Notes under the pieces: model-generated
The model's database searches: none
The model's input: the letters and a program-made list of their open reading frames with translations, nothing else
What the model was told of the DNA's origin: nothing
Assembly (NCBI GenBank): GCA_947625785.1
Contig: CANQPS010000013.1
Span: forward strand, 1 to 64,000
Direction of reading: 5' to 3'
DNA length: 64,000 nt
Source of the DNA: an uncultured Clostridia bacterium
GTDB lineage: Bacteria > Bacillota > Clostridia > Oscillospirales > Acutalibacteraceae
Part shown: positions 25,308 to 34,683 of the stretch, one piece after another
Numbering within the stretch: the first letter of the stretch is position 1
How the letters are laid out: the number at the start of each line of letters is the position of its first letter
Made by a program: the position numbers and the translations under genes

Positions 25308-26501
25308 TTACATTTTCCTCATATTTGATAATTTATATAATGATAATAATATTATAAAATATTGACCATAAACTATCTCTATTACACTTGCAATAACAAA
25401 AGCATATATCCAATACATAATCCACCTCGACTCAAACTTAGAAATTTTAGCTTTATTAAAAAATGAACTCCAACAAACTAATAAAAAACACACAATACCC
25501 ATTATACCAAATTGAACAATAATATGCATTACTCCATTTTGGGCATTCCCACCTATCGTATTTGCTACTATGACCGAATTATAACCATAACCAAACCATA
25601 ATTTTTCTGTAATAATTTCATTTAAATATGTATATATTTTTAATCTTGAATTCATAGTATCTGATTTGTTAAGTAAATCCAATATATTTGAAACAAATTC
25701 ATTACTTACTAATTCATCAATAAATAATAAAATTAATCCCGAAAAGACAATACAATTTATAAAGAATATTTTACTGCTTAATAAATTATATATCGTAATA
25801 ATATGTTTTTTTCTTATAGATTTTCTCCTTAACTCAAATAATAAAATACATATTAAAACAAATATAAGCATTAAAGAAGCTGTAACACAAACAATATAAA
25901 TTGACATAAATATACTAAAAATATATGTTATCCAAAATATATACTTAAATTTAACTTTTTCGCAAGAGAGTTTTCTGTATAGAATTCCCATTAAACATAA
26001 TATAAATATATAGTAATACAATACATTGAACTTATTGCCAATAAAATAGTGTGAATTACCTCCAAAATCATTATGCCCACTTAAAAATACAGATATTGTA
26101 GTAGGCAGCCAAAGCAATATTAAAGCTCCAAAGGACGCCTTTATAATTTCTATAAATTCTTTTTTAGTACCTGCTATCTGAAATACTAAAAATACCTCCA
26201 TTATTAGAAGCAGACTAACTATGCTCGATAATAGATTAACTTTACTATTACAAAAATTACAATACGATGAATAAAATCCAATTAAAACATATATACAAAT
26301 CCAAAAATTATATTTTATATCTATTTTTTCATAGCTGCAAAATATATAAATCATATCAAACCAAACTACTAAAAGTTTAATCAATAATTTTATAATATAG
26401 TTTATAGGTTCAACTATAAATATGGCCAACCAAAGTAATTGAACTGCAAGAATATCATAATTTATTCTGATTTTTCCCCTTGATATTTCCATACTATACA
26501 C
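25308..26501 (-). CDS. Wzy-type O-antigen/capsule polymerase of cluster 2
   Basis: A very hydrophobic 397-residue protein with about ten transmembrane helices and a larger extracytoplasmic loop near residues 265-315. The loop has the polymerase/ligase-like stretch SDTMNSRLKIYTYLNEIITE and then LWFGYGYNSV. This topology and position, among transferases and near a Wzx, identify a Wzy-type polymerase; sequence similarity within the family is always low. The start is uncertain: GTG 26501 or ATG 26492. Its base composition is among the most AT-rich of the region. It is clearly different from the polymerase at 36194-37411. Confidence 0.75.
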   Translation of the reverse strand: MYSMEISRGKIRINYDILAVQLLWLAIFIVEPINYIIKLLIKLLVVWFDMIYIFCSYEKIDIKYNFWICIYVLIGFYSSYCNFCNSKVNLLSSIVSLLLIMEVFLVFQIAGTKKEFIEIIKASFGALILLWLPTTISVFLSGHNDFGGNSHYFIGNKFNVLYYYIFILCLMGILYRKLSCEKVKFKYIFWITYIFSIFMSIYIVCVTASLMLIFVLICILLFELRRKSIRKKHIITIYNLLSSKIFFINCIVFSGLILLFIDELVSNEFVSNILDLLNKSDTMNSRLKIYTYLNEIITEKLWFGYGYNSVIVANTIGGNAQNGVMHIIVQFGIMGIVCFLLVCWSSFFNKAKISKFESRWIMYWIYAFVIASVIEIVYGQYFIILLSLYKLSNMRKM

Positions 26502-27444
26502 TATTCTCTTTTCTGAATTTTTTTACATCAAACATTTTAACAAGCTGGACATATTTATTAGAAAATTTTCTTTTTATATATGTGCTATTTACAATCAATC
26601 TAAACAAGCATATACACCTGTATATACTATTGTTATTCTTATTCTTATATTTACTTTCTATTTTATATAATTTTGATTCCTCTGATAGTCTTTTATTAAA
26701 TACATTACTTTTTAAAAACTTTTCTAACTCCGGCAAAGTAATTATTTTATTTTTTCTATATAACTTTGCAATATAGTCCGTAATAATAATTTGCATATAC
26801 CTGTTGCTATGGGTAATACCATTTAAATTTCTGCGATATTTCAAAAGAACTTTTGGCGTATTGCCAATTTTAAAGCCACTCATAACGGTTTTTAATAAAA
26901 AATCATAATCCTCACAAGTATAAATTTCTCTATATCCGCCCAATTTATCAAAAACACTTTTTTTAACAAGCCAAGAGGAATGTGCTATACAATTCATATA
27001 TCTCAGAACTTTTTTACAGGCATTGTGTGTATAAGGCACTTTATGAACACCTAATATGTTATTATCATAAAATATTTGGTACTCACAACCAACTAAATCA
27101 TAGTTATTTTCAAGCAAAAATTTAATCTGTTCCTCAAAACGATTAATCTCGGAAATATCATCAGCGTCCATACGGGCAATATATTCGCCGCTGCAATATT
27201 GAAGTCCCTTATTTAAACTTTTCACCAAGCCTATATTACTCTCATTTATAAAAAATCTGATATTTTTATATATTAATAAATATCTGTTTAATAAATTTAT
27301 TATTTCCGTATTATTAGGTTCGTCTACAATAACAATTATTTCTATATTTTTATATGTTTGATTTATTATAGAATTTAACGATTTTTCAAACCATTCAATA
27401 GGTTCTTTATATGTACTTATTAATACACTTATTTTTGGTTTCAT
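26494..27444 (-). CDS. Family 2 glycosyltransferase
   Basis: A 316-residue GT2 enzyme starting KISVLISTYKEPIEWFEKSL. It has IVIVDEPNNTEI in place of the usual DDGS and the metal-binding motif in YIARMDADDIS, followed by NRFEEQIKFLLEN. The C-terminal third is basic and helical. It has a probable promoter of its own (27510-27481). It overlaps the polymerase gene by eight bases, which suggests coupling with repeat-unit assembly. The sugar specificity is unknown. Confidence 0.87.
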   Translation of the reverse strand: MKPKISVLISTYKEPIEWFEKSLNSIINQTYKNIEIIVIVDEPNNTEIINLLNRYLLIYKNIRFFINESNIGLVKSLNKGLQYCSGEYIARMDADDISEINRFEEQIKFLLENNYDLVGCEYQIFYDNNILGVHKVPYTHNACKKVLRYMNCIAHSSWLVKKSVFDKLGGYREIYTCEDYDFLLKTVMSGFKIGNTPKVLLKYRRNLNGITHSNRYMQIIITDYIAKLYRKNKIITLPELEKFLKSNVFNKRLSEESKLYKIESKYKNKNNNSIYRCICLFRLIVNSTYIKRKFSNKYVQLVKMFDVKKFRKENSV

Positions 27445-27480
27445 AATTCATTTATCCGTTTAATATTTAATATAGTAAAT

Positions 27481-27510
27481 AATTTAGCATAAACAAACAT
27501 ATTTTGTCAA
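27481..27510 (-). promoter_or_regulatory. Possible internal promoter in polysaccharide cluster 2
   Basis: On the minus strand, consensus TTGACA (27510-27505), an 18-bp spacer and TAAATT (27486-27481) precede the GT2 gene by 36 bp. The 86-bp gap here is larger than most gaps in the cluster. Confidence 0.5.
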
Positions 27511-27530
27511 CATATAAAAAATCATATAAA

Positions 27531-28082
27531 TTATTTATTAACTATATGAGCAGGCACTCCAACTAATGTTATTCCTTGTTCCGTAAAAGAATTAACAACA
27601 ACTGCACCCGCTCCGACAGTAATATTATCTGCCAATGTTATACCGCCAATTACCTTTGCACCAAACCCAAGACGCACATTATCACCTATTATGGGGGCTT
27701 CAAGGGTTTTGCCGTTATTGCCTATGCAGTTGTTCCCGTGAAGTTTACAGTTTTTTCCTATTTTTGACATACCATTGACTACTATATTGCCTGCGTGAAA
27801 TATCATTAAACCTTCATCAAATGTATTATCCCAGATTTCGATACCAAGTTTTACTCCTAATTTATTTTTCTTTCTTCGGTAATAAATATACAAAATCTTA
27901 TTATAAAATCTGCTTTGATTGTGATGATATTCGGTTTTTCTAAGATATTTTATAAAACGATATATCAATAACTGTGCATCACAAGTTAAAATCTGTTCTA
28001 ACCTTCCTTTGTAGGATTTAGATAAATATAAACTTTTTTCATTTTCAAGACAAACCTTTAATTCCTTTTTACACTTTATCAT
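27531..28082 (-). CDS. Serine acetyltransferase-like hexapeptide O-acetyltransferase
   Basis: A 183-residue protein with a helical N-terminal half and a C-terminal left-handed beta-helix made of hexapeptide repeats. These run from GNIVVNGMSKIGKNCKLHGN through ADNITVGAGAVVVNS to the closing VGVPAHIVNK. The fold and ending match CysE/SAT-like acetyltransferases. Inside a polysaccharide cluster such proteins usually acetylate a sugar hydroxyl with acetyl-CoA rather than make O-acetylserine; that is inferred from context. It lies four bases from the pyruvyl transferase family gene. Confidence 0.82.
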   Translation of the reverse strand: MIKCKKELKVCLENEKSLYLSKSYKGRLEQILTCDAQLLIYRFIKYLRKTEYHHNQSRFYNKILYIYYRRKKNKLGVKLGIEIWDNTFDEGLMIFHAGNIVVNGMSKIGKNCKLHGNNCIGNNGKTLEAPIIGDNVRLGFGAKVIGGITLADNITVGAGAVVVNSFTEQGITLVGVPAHIVNK

Positions 28083-28086
28083 ATAG

Positions 28087-29127
28087 CTACCCCATTTGAG
28101 TAATATCTTTTAAATAATCTATGGCAGATATTTTCATAGCATTTAGGTATTCTTCTGAATTTGCAGATTTATATTCCGATTTATCTTTATCTAAGATACA
28201 ATCTTGTGCATTTACGCTTTTAAGCAGTTCATTAATTCTATTGTTTATTTTATTATCTGTCAATGCGATATCTGCACCCAATGGCTTATTGAAAATTAAA
28301 GAAAATGCTGCACCGTGAAATGAATTTGTAAAAATACACTCAGCATTAAAAATCCACGACAAAAATTCCCTTGGAGAGTTATGTAATATAAACTCAATAC
28401 TGCTTTTATTATTAATTATCTTATAATTATGCCCTTTGGCAAAAACATTTGCGTTGTGTATAACATTAATATCTTTTTGTATTAAATATACAAATACATA
28501 TTTCTTCTTAATTAGTCTTTTGCTCATAATATTTTTCCAATCTTCTACATCAAGCATAAAAACAGGGTCACATTGTACGCAAATATTTTTTAAACCTATT
28601 TTATTAAGAATATTAACAGCAGACTGTTCTCTTACGGAAATTATATCAAATTTCATAAGCAGATTTTTAATATATGTAATTTCATCGTCTTTATAATTAT
28701 ATGTACCTAAACTTGCGGCATAAGAATATTTTAATTTATCATTTGGTACAAAATTAAGAAAATATGTGTAATCGTATCCGGAACATTCTAAATTCCATAC
28801 TTGGTCACTGCCCGATATGTATATATCATAATTTTTACAATTCAATATATTGTTTTTATAATATACTTTTGGAGATAGTTTTAAGTAACTTTTACGAAAT
28901 TCATCAAACTTTTTTCTTTTCATTTTATAATACAATGACATTAACGATGTTTTAATATTTTGAATTTTAATATACTTCGTTTTTTCTATATTTTCACAAC
29001 GATAATCTATAATTTCAGACCTAATAAAACAGTATTTCTCCAAACTTTTCTGTAAAGCATAAGCCTGCAAAACTGCTCCTGAATTATCAGCATTATGAAA
29101 TGTGATAATACCTACTTTTTCCTTCAC
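28087..29127 (-). CDS. Polysaccharide pyruvyl transferase family protein
   Basis: A 346-residue PS_pyruv_trans family protein. It begins KVGIITFHNADNSGAVLQAY, continues with YISGSDQVWNLE and ISVREQSAVNIL, and ends with the conserved CIFTNSFHGAAFSLIFNKP. These blocks align with those of the protein at 23288-24364, so cluster 2 carries two related copies. Typical activity is transfer of pyruvate from phosphoenolpyruvate to a hexose; neither donor nor acceptor is proved here. It is followed directly by the acetyltransferase gene, so the two may decorate the same repeat unit. Confidence 0.85.
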   Translation of the reverse strand: MKEKVGIITFHNADNSGAVLQAYALQKSLEKYCFIRSEIIDYRCENIEKTKYIKIQNIKTSLMSLYYKMKRKKFDEFRKSYLKLSPKVYYKNNILNCKNYDIYISGSDQVWNLECSGYDYTYFLNFVPNDKLKYSYAASLGTYNYKDDEITYIKNLLMKFDIISVREQSAVNILNKIGLKNICVQCDPVFMLDVEDWKNIMSKRLIKKKYVFVYLIQKDINVIHNANVFAKGHNYKIINNKSSIEFILHNSPREFLSWIFNAECIFTNSFHGAAFSLIFNKPLGADIALTDNKINNRINELLKSVNAQDCILDKDKSEYKSANSEEYLNAMKISAIDYLKDITQMG

Positions 29128-29142
29128 AAAATAATACCCCTT

Positions 29143-30171
29143 TTATGCTTTTAATTTTAATAAAAATATACAGATATGATACAGCTTATTTCTTATTGCC
29201 CAAAAAAGTATTTTTCTTGTAAAACTCACTTTATCATATTTATTATTTTTTAATACTTCTTGTAAAACTGTATCATCTACAATACTTTTTATTGAAATAT
29301 AAATATTTAATTTATTTTTGCCGGATTTTATTTCCTGCTTTAAAGCTGTTATCGTAAAGGCTAAATATGGTTTTGTAACTCTATGTAAAATATCTTGATT
29401 ATAATTCAACTTTTGACATAATTTCACTGTTTCTTGATAAAAATATTTAATTTTATTATATCTATCTGCTGTATATTTCCTTGTCAAAGAAGCGTCATTT
29501 TCACAATAAAAATATAAAGGTTCAGGCAAAATCGCTACTGATGATACATTTTTATATAAAATTAGTAATGAATAAACATCTTCTGATATAATTTCTCTTT
29601 CAGAAACAAATTTCCACCCAGATTTTCTTATAACTTCCATTGAATAAATAGCCGACCAAGCACTCATTCTGAATTTTGGCTTACTCTTAGTTTTAGGATT
29701 TGGGGCAATTAACTCAGGTAAAAATTCATTTATAACATCATCATATTTATATAACTTTTTTTGTATATCCGGCACTAATTTTCTAATATTCCCGTTTTTA
29801 TCCACATTTCCAAAGCCAAAACATACAACATCGGCATTATACTCCTTCAATACCTTATATAATTTTTCAATAGCATTGACTGCAATATAATCATCACTGT
29901 CAAAAAAACATATATATTCACCCAAGGCATTATTAATACCTGTATTTCTTGCCATACCAAGACCGGAATTTTTCTTGTGAACAACTTTAATACGATTATC
30001 TCTTTTTCCCCACTCATCGCAAATTTGGGGACAACTGTCTGTTGAACCATCATCTATAAGTATAATTTCAAGGTTTTTATATGTTTGATTAATGATACTT
30101 TCTATACATCTATTAATGTATTTTTCAACATTATATATTGGCAATATAACAGAAACCATTCCCTCCTGCAT
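29143..30171 (-). CDS. Family 2 glycosyltransferase
   Basis: A 342-residue GT2 enzyme with VSVILPIYNVEKYINRCIES at the N-terminus, then IILIDDGSTDSCPQ and the metal-binding FFDSDDYIAV. A C-terminal helical region of about 100 residues follows. Three in-frame ATGs compete. ATG 30171 is preferred because GAGGTG lies seven bases upstream, whereas ATG 30186 overlaps the previous stop as TAATG and has a poorer site. The catalytic domain resembles capsule transferases that add hexoses; the donor is unknown. Confidence 0.87.
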   Translation of the reverse strand: MQEGMVSVILPIYNVEKYINRCIESIINQTYKNLEIILIDDGSTDSCPQICDEWGKRDNRIKVVHKKNSGLGMARNTGINNALGEYICFFDSDDYIAVNAIEKLYKVLKEYNADVVCFGFGNVDKNGNIRKLVPDIQKKLYKYDDVINEFLPELIAPNPKTKSKPKFRMSAWSAIYSMEVIRKSGWKFVSEREIISEDVYSLLILYKNVSSVAILPEPLYFYCENDASLTRKYTADRYNKIKYFYQETVKLCQKLNYNQDILHRVTKPYLAFTITALKQEIKSGKNKLNIYISIKSIVDDTVLQEVLKNNKYDKVSFTRKILFWAIRNKLYHICIFLLKLKA

Positions 30172-30185
30172 ATTAATACACCTCA

Positions 30186-31070
30186 TTAAAATTTATTTTT
30201 CCAATTTATATATATAAAATGGGCAGGCAACACCAACATTAATAAAAGCATTTTATATCTTGAATTTTGAAATAATTCTTTAAAACTTTTTCCAGCAAAT
30301 CGACCATAGATATAATATTGTAACATAGCTTTTAATTTTGCCTTAAAGTTGGCGTTAGAATTTAGAAAAACTTCTGCTCTGATAATACAGCCGTTAGGAG
30401 ATAAAATATTATATTTTCGTCTGTTATTCGTCAAACCATCTTGGAGATAATCTGAAATATATATAACTTTATTAAAAAATCTCATTTTATATTTTTCTGA
30501 CATTCTAATCCATACAACATCTTCTCCTAAAAAATGCTCATTTTCAATTTCCGGAAATGGATACTCCCTCAGACAGTTCGTAAGCCAAACTTCCGCCATA
30601 TCTCCATTAATACCTCTGTTTATACGACATTCAACATAACTTTCTTTTAATCCGTCTTTTTTTATATTATAATTAATTAAACATTCCCCATTATTTTTCG
30701 CCCTTAAAAAACTAAATCCACATAAATCTTTTTCATTTTTGTATTTATTATAAACTTTTTCAATATATAAAGTTGCATCAGATGTCAATTTATCATCACT
30801 GTCTACAATAAATGTCAATGGAGTAGAAATAAATTGATAAGCGTAATTTAGAGCAGTATGTTTACCACCATTTTCCTTGAATTTATATTCTATATTAAAA
30901 TTAGCATTTTTTCTAAGATTATCTATTATAGTATATGTTCCGTCCGTACTGCCATCATCTATAATGAGCCATTCAAAATTTTTTGCAATTTGTTTCTGCA
31001 ATGAATTATATAATTGTATAAGTAAATTTTTTCTATTGTAAGTTGGTGTTAAAATTGTAACTATATCCAT
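30186..31070 (-). CDS. Family 2 glycosyltransferase
   Basis: A 294-residue GT2 enzyme beginning DIVTILTPTYNRKNLLIQL, with WLIIDDGSTDGTYTII and the metal-binding IVDSDDKLTSDA. The block NEHFLGEDVVWIRMSEKYK in the second half is characteristic of a subgroup common in Clostridial capsule loci. ATG 31070 is preferred over 31076 because AGAAAG is well spaced before it. It ends in a TAATG overlap with the next transferase. It directly follows the radical SAM gene, so its sugar could be the one that enzyme modifies; this is speculation. Confidence 0.87.
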   Translation of the reverse strand: MDIVTILTPTYNRKNLLIQLYNSLQKQIAKNFEWLIIDDGSTDGTYTIIDNLRKNANFNIEYKFKENGGKHTALNYAYQFISTPLTFIVDSDDKLTSDATLYIEKVYNKYKNEKDLCGFSFLRAKNNGECLINYNIKKDGLKESYVECRINRGINGDMAEVWLTNCLREYPFPEIENEHFLGEDVVWIRMSEKYKMRFFNKVIYISDYLQDGLTNNRRKYNILSPNGCIIRAEVFLNSNANFKAKLKAMLQYYIYGRFAGKSFKELFQNSRYKMLLLMLVLPAHFIYINWKNKF

Positions 31071-31092
31071 AAACATTCTTTCTACAAAAATA

Positions 31093-32190
31093 TTATTTTT
31101 TTAATCCATCATTGGCAATCGCATACATATTACAAGTACTGCATTTATCTAATTGTTCTTTTGTAACCTTACCATCACGATAATCCCTGACTATTTTATT
31201 TTCATACATACTATACTTTTTTCTTGTCCAAAACTTTAATTTATGCCTGACAACCCACCAAATTGGTTTCCAAATATATTTTTTCATAGCAGGAGAAACC
31301 GAACCAATCATCCAGCATTTTCTGTCACAACAGCGTACTTTTTTGCGAACGCTTTCAGCATTTGAACTATTCCAGATTTCATTCCAAGTTTGGTTATTCA
31401 AATTACCCATAATTTCCTTATCTTTAGTACCATTACAAGGCATAACATCACCATAGGGGTCTATAAAAAATGTATCAAAACTCATATCGCAAGGCAATAG
31501 TCTTTCCTGACCATATATATAATTTATCAAACCGTGATTAAAGTATGCTCTGAACCATTTTTTAGGACTGTTTGACAGTAACATTTCGTTGATAAGATTT
31601 TCAAAATTTTGTGCAACCATAGGTCTGTCTTTAATAATATTTTTTGTTTCAACAAAATAAAAACTATTATGCAAAGATGCTGTTGCAAATTCCATATGCA
31701 TATTATCCGAAATTTTATATAATGGCACAAGGTCATCAGCATTTCTGTCCTGAACAGTCATACCAAAACCAACATCTTTAATACCCATTTCAACTAATTT
31801 TTTAAGGGTATTATAACCACGATTAAAACCATCCTGCAATCCACGAATTTCATTATTTGTTTGTTCAAGTCCTTCTATTGATATACGAATACCAATATCT
31901 TTAAATTCTTTACATAAATCTATTATACTATCCGTAAAAAAGCCATTTGTTGAAATAACAATTCTATCGCTTTTTTTACGCAATTCACGAACTATATCTT
32001 TTAAGTCTGTACGCAAAAACGGTTCTCCACCTGTAATATTGGTAAAGTACATTTTAGGTAATTTTTTAATGGTTTCTATGGTTATTTCCTCCTCAGGTTT
32101 TGACGGAGATTTATAGCGATTGCACATAGAACAATGTGCATTACATCTATATGTAACAATAACTGTACCATTCAATTTCTTTTTGGACAT
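31093..32190 (-). CDS. Radical SAM/SPASM-domain enzyme in the polysaccharide cluster
   Basis: A 365-residue radical SAM protein. The cluster-binding motif is CNAHCSMC (residues 16-23), followed by NITGGEPFLR (GGEP) and ISTNGFF. The C-terminal half has SPASM-type cysteines: LLPCDMSFDTFFIDPYGDVM then PCNG, VRCCDRKCWMIG and KCSTCNMY, enough for at least one auxiliary 4Fe-4S cluster. No precursor peptide gene is visible in the 22-bp gap upstream or nearby. A sugar or lipid-linked glycan is therefore a more likely substrate than a peptide, for example by epimerisation or dehydrogenation as in the SPASM epimerase NeoN. The reaction is unknown. It sits between a GT4 and two GT2 genes. Confidence 0.88.
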   Translation of the reverse strand: MSKKKLNGTVIVTYRCNAHCSMCNRYKSPSKPEEEITIETIKKLPKMYFTNITGGEPFLRTDLKDIVRELRKKSDRIVISTNGFFTDSIIDLCKEFKDIGIRISIEGLEQTNNEIRGLQDGFNRGYNTLKKLVEMGIKDVGFGMTVQDRNADDLVPLYKISDNMHMEFATASLHNSFYFVETKNIIKDRPMVAQNFENLINEMLLSNSPKKWFRAYFNHGLINYIYGQERLLPCDMSFDTFFIDPYGDVMPCNGTKDKEIMGNLNNQTWNEIWNSSNAESVRKKVRCCDRKCWMIGSVSPAMKKYIWKPIWWVVRHKLKFWTRKKYSMYENKIVRDYRDGKVTKEQLDKCSTCNMYAIANDGLKK

Positions 32191-32212
32191 TCCGTATCAC
32201 CTAACTTAATAT

Positions 32213-33412
32213 TTATTTATAAATTTCAAGTAATTTTTTGTAATACTTATCTATTGTACAGAAATCTATATTTTTACAATTTTCACTGTACCTATATGTT
32301 AAATCTTTATTTTGCCATAATTTTTGAATTTTGTTTTTTAGGTCATCTGCATTTCCGCTTTCAAAAAGCTCACCTGTAATACCGACCTTTACTATTTCAG
32401 GAATACCTCCTATATCAGAACATAGTACGGGAGTTCCATACACCTGACTTTCCATAACAGAAAATGGACAATTCTCATACCACTCCGATGGATAAATTGA
32501 AAATCTCGCCTCTCTAATTAAATTTTTCAAATCATCTCCTGTTTTAAAACCAACATTTTGAATATTTGAAATATTATTTATTTCACTCTCCAAAGGACCT
32601 CTTCCCGCAAAAATAAAATTTATTTCCGGTAATTCATTACAAACTTTAATAAGTGTTCCTATTCCCTTTTCCTCTGAAAATCTTCCAAAATATATTATGT
32701 AGTCTTTTTTTACTGCTTTTTTAAATTCTACTTTATCAACAAAATTATGTATAGTTATTGTTTTTTCCGAAAGGACGGAATTACTGTCTAATTTAGTTTT
32801 CATAAAGTCGGAACAGCAGATAATTTTATCTATGTATTTATAAACACCTTTTAAATTCCAAAACTTTGCCTCTATTGTACCAATTAAACTTTTAGCAATA
32901 CTTTTATGAATACACTTATTCTTAATACAATTAAAAAAATGACCTCCAACACATTTTTCACAATTTTTATGCAAAATAAAATCATATAAAGCGTGATTAG
33001 GACAAACTAACTGATAATCGTGTGCCGTAAAAACTATTTTACATTTACAATTATTATATTTACGCCAATTTTTTATTTCAAGTATAATAGATGGTGTAAG
33101 CTGATAATTAAAATTATTTATATGTACAACATCAGGTTTAAAATCATCTAATACTTTGCGTATTTTTTTGCGGGATTCAAATGAATATATTGTTTTTATA
33201 GGATAAGTAAGTTTAGATATTTTAGAGCCATTGTGAAAATCCATATTTGATGTATATGAATTAACTTTATTACCCACACAACGATTTTTATGCTCCATAC
33301 CAAAATATTGCACACTATGACCTTGTGTTTCAAGATATTTCCCCAACTTGAACATATATGTTTCCGAGCCACCGTTATGATAAAGAAACTTATTAACCAT
33401 CAAAATTTTCAT
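32213..33412 (-). CDS. Family 4 glycosyltransferase, first gene of cluster 2
   Basis: A 399-residue GT-B fold retaining transferase. The N-terminal half starts MKILMVNKFLYHNGGSETYM, with the glycine-rich GGSE motif. The C-terminal nucleotide-binding domain has YFGRFSEEKGIGTLI and the E-x7-E motif region (YPSEWYENCPFSVMESQVYG then TPVLCSDIGGIPEIV). A cysteine-rich insert at about residues 146-165 (CEKCVGGHFFNCIKNKC) is seen in some capsule GT4 enzymes. It is the first gene after the 16-bp terminator hairpin and would need its own promoter; a TATAAT lies about 26 bp before its start. Confidence 0.87.
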   Translation of the reverse strand: MKILMVNKFLYHNGGSETYMFKLGKYLETQGHSVQYFGMEHKNRCVGNKVNSYTSNMDFHNGSKISKLTYPIKTIYSFESRKKIRKVLDDFKPDVVHINNFNYQLTPSIILEIKNWRKYNNCKCKIVFTAHDYQLVCPNHALYDFILHKNCEKCVGGHFFNCIKNKCIHKSIAKSLIGTIEAKFWNLKGVYKYIDKIICCSDFMKTKLDSNSVLSEKTITIHNFVDKVEFKKAVKKDYIIYFGRFSEEKGIGTLIKVCNELPEINFIFAGRGPLESEINNISNIQNVGFKTGDDLKNLIREARFSIYPSEWYENCPFSVMESQVYGTPVLCSDIGGIPEIVKVGITGELFESGNADDLKNKIQKLWQNKDLTYRYSENCKNIDFCTIDKYYKKLLEIYK

Positions 33413-33470
33413 TATATTTATATCACCTATTTTATTATATAAAGTATATTCTTATAAATAATAAACTTAA

Positions 33471-33506
33471 ACAAAAAGATGAATAAGTTTTTATTCATCT
33501 TTTTGT
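33471..33506. terminator. Perfect 16-bp terminator hairpin dividing the two polysaccharide clusters
   Basis: ACAAAAAGATGAATAA (33471-33486), a 4-nt loop and its exact complement (33491-33506) lie just after the glf stop. On the minus strand the stem ends in TTTTTGTTTAAG, a good termination tail. Confidence 0.8.
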
Positions 33507-33514
33507 TTTATATA

Positions 33515-34627
33515 TTATTTTAATTCTTTATCACACATATCCAAAACAGAAGCGATTACAGCGTCCATATCATAATATTTATATTCTCCCAAGCGACCGC
33601 CAAAAATAACTTTACCTTCTTTATCAGCTAATTTTTTATATTCAGCATAAAGTAGGCTGTTTTTGGCATCGTTAACCGGATAATATGGCTCATCACCTAA
33701 CTTCCATTCAGAACTATATTCTCGGCTAATAACAGTTTTTGGCAAATCATTACCATTTGCATCTTTGCCAAATTCAAACCATTTATGCTCAATAATTCTT
33801 GTCCAAGGAGTATCTTTGTCTGTATAATTAACGGCTGCATTACCTTGAAAATTAGGTTTATCAAGTAACTCTGTTTCAAATCTTACAGAACGATATTCTA
33901 ATGCTCCAAGTTTATAATCAAAATAAGCGTCTATTGGTCCTGTATATACAATTTTATTTGCCAAAGAATCCAATTCATTCTTATGCTCTAAATAATCCGT
34001 ATTTAATCTAACTTCTATACCATCTAATAAATTTGCTATCATTTTAGTATATCCGCCAATCGGTATCCCTTGATACATAGCATTAAAATAGTTATTATCA
34101 AATGTAAAACGAACAGGTAATCGCTTAATAATAAAAGCCGGAAGTTCCTTACAATCACGCCCCCATTGTTTTTCAGTATAACCTTTTACTAATTTTTCAA
34201 AAATATCACGACCGACCAACGAAATTGCTTGTTCCTCTAAATTTTTAGGCTCTCCAATTATTTCCCGTTTTTGTTCTTCAATCTTTGCAATAGCCTCGTC
34301 AGGTGTTACTACCCCCCACATTTTATTAAAAGTATACATATTAAATGGCAGGGAATAAATTTCTCCGTGATAATTTGCCACAGGTGAATTAGTAAAACGA
34401 TTAAACTCTGCAAATTGAGTTATATAATCCCAAACTCTTTTATTATTAGTATGAAATATATGAGCACCATAGATGTGGACATTTATACCTTCTACTTCTT
34501 TGGTGTATATATTACCTGCAATATTTTGACGCTTGTCAATAACGAGTACAGATTTCCCACAGGCTTTTGCCTGATGAGCAAAAATCGCTCCATAAAGACC
34601 GGAGCCTACTACTAAATAATCATACAT
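33515..34627 (-). CDS. glf: UDP-galactopyranose mutase Glf
   Basis: A 370-residue flavoenzyme that interconverts UDP-galactopyranose and UDP-galactofuranose. The FAD-binding N-terminus is DYLVVGSGLYGAIFAHQA, followed by VLVIDKRQNIAGNIY and the conserved HIYGAHIFHTNNKRVWDYI. Further signatures are GYTEKQWGRD and RLPVRFTFDNNYF. The length is normal. It is the last gene of cluster 1, just before the strong terminator. It implies that galactofuranose is part of the glycan made here. Confidence 0.97.
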   Translation of the reverse strand: MYDYLVVGSGLYGAIFAHQAKACGKSVLVIDKRQNIAGNIYTKEVEGINVHIYGAHIFHTNNKRVWDYITQFAEFNRFTNSPVANYHGEIYSLPFNMYTFNKMWGVVTPDEAIAKIEEQKREIIGEPKNLEEQAISLVGRDIFEKLVKGYTEKQWGRDCKELPAFIIKRLPVRFTFDNNYFNAMYQGIPIGGYTKMIANLLDGIEVRLNTDYLEHKNELDSLANKIVYTGPIDAYFDYKLGALEYRSVRFETELLDKPNFQGNAAVNYTDKDTPWTRIIEHKWFEFGKDANGNDLPKTVISREYSSEWKLGDEPYYPVNDAKNSLLYAEYKKLADKEGKVIFGGRLGEYKYYDMDAVIASVLDMCDKELK

Positions 34628-34683
34628 AGTTTTTCTCCATTCAAAATTAATAATTTTTATAAAATAAAGAAAGTATTATATCT

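Noticed and set aside
31093-32190. RiPP maturase reading of the second radical SAM gene
   Set aside because: No short precursor-like frame with a ribosome binding site was found in the neighbouring gaps, and the context is glycan synthesis. A distant precursor cannot be excluded.
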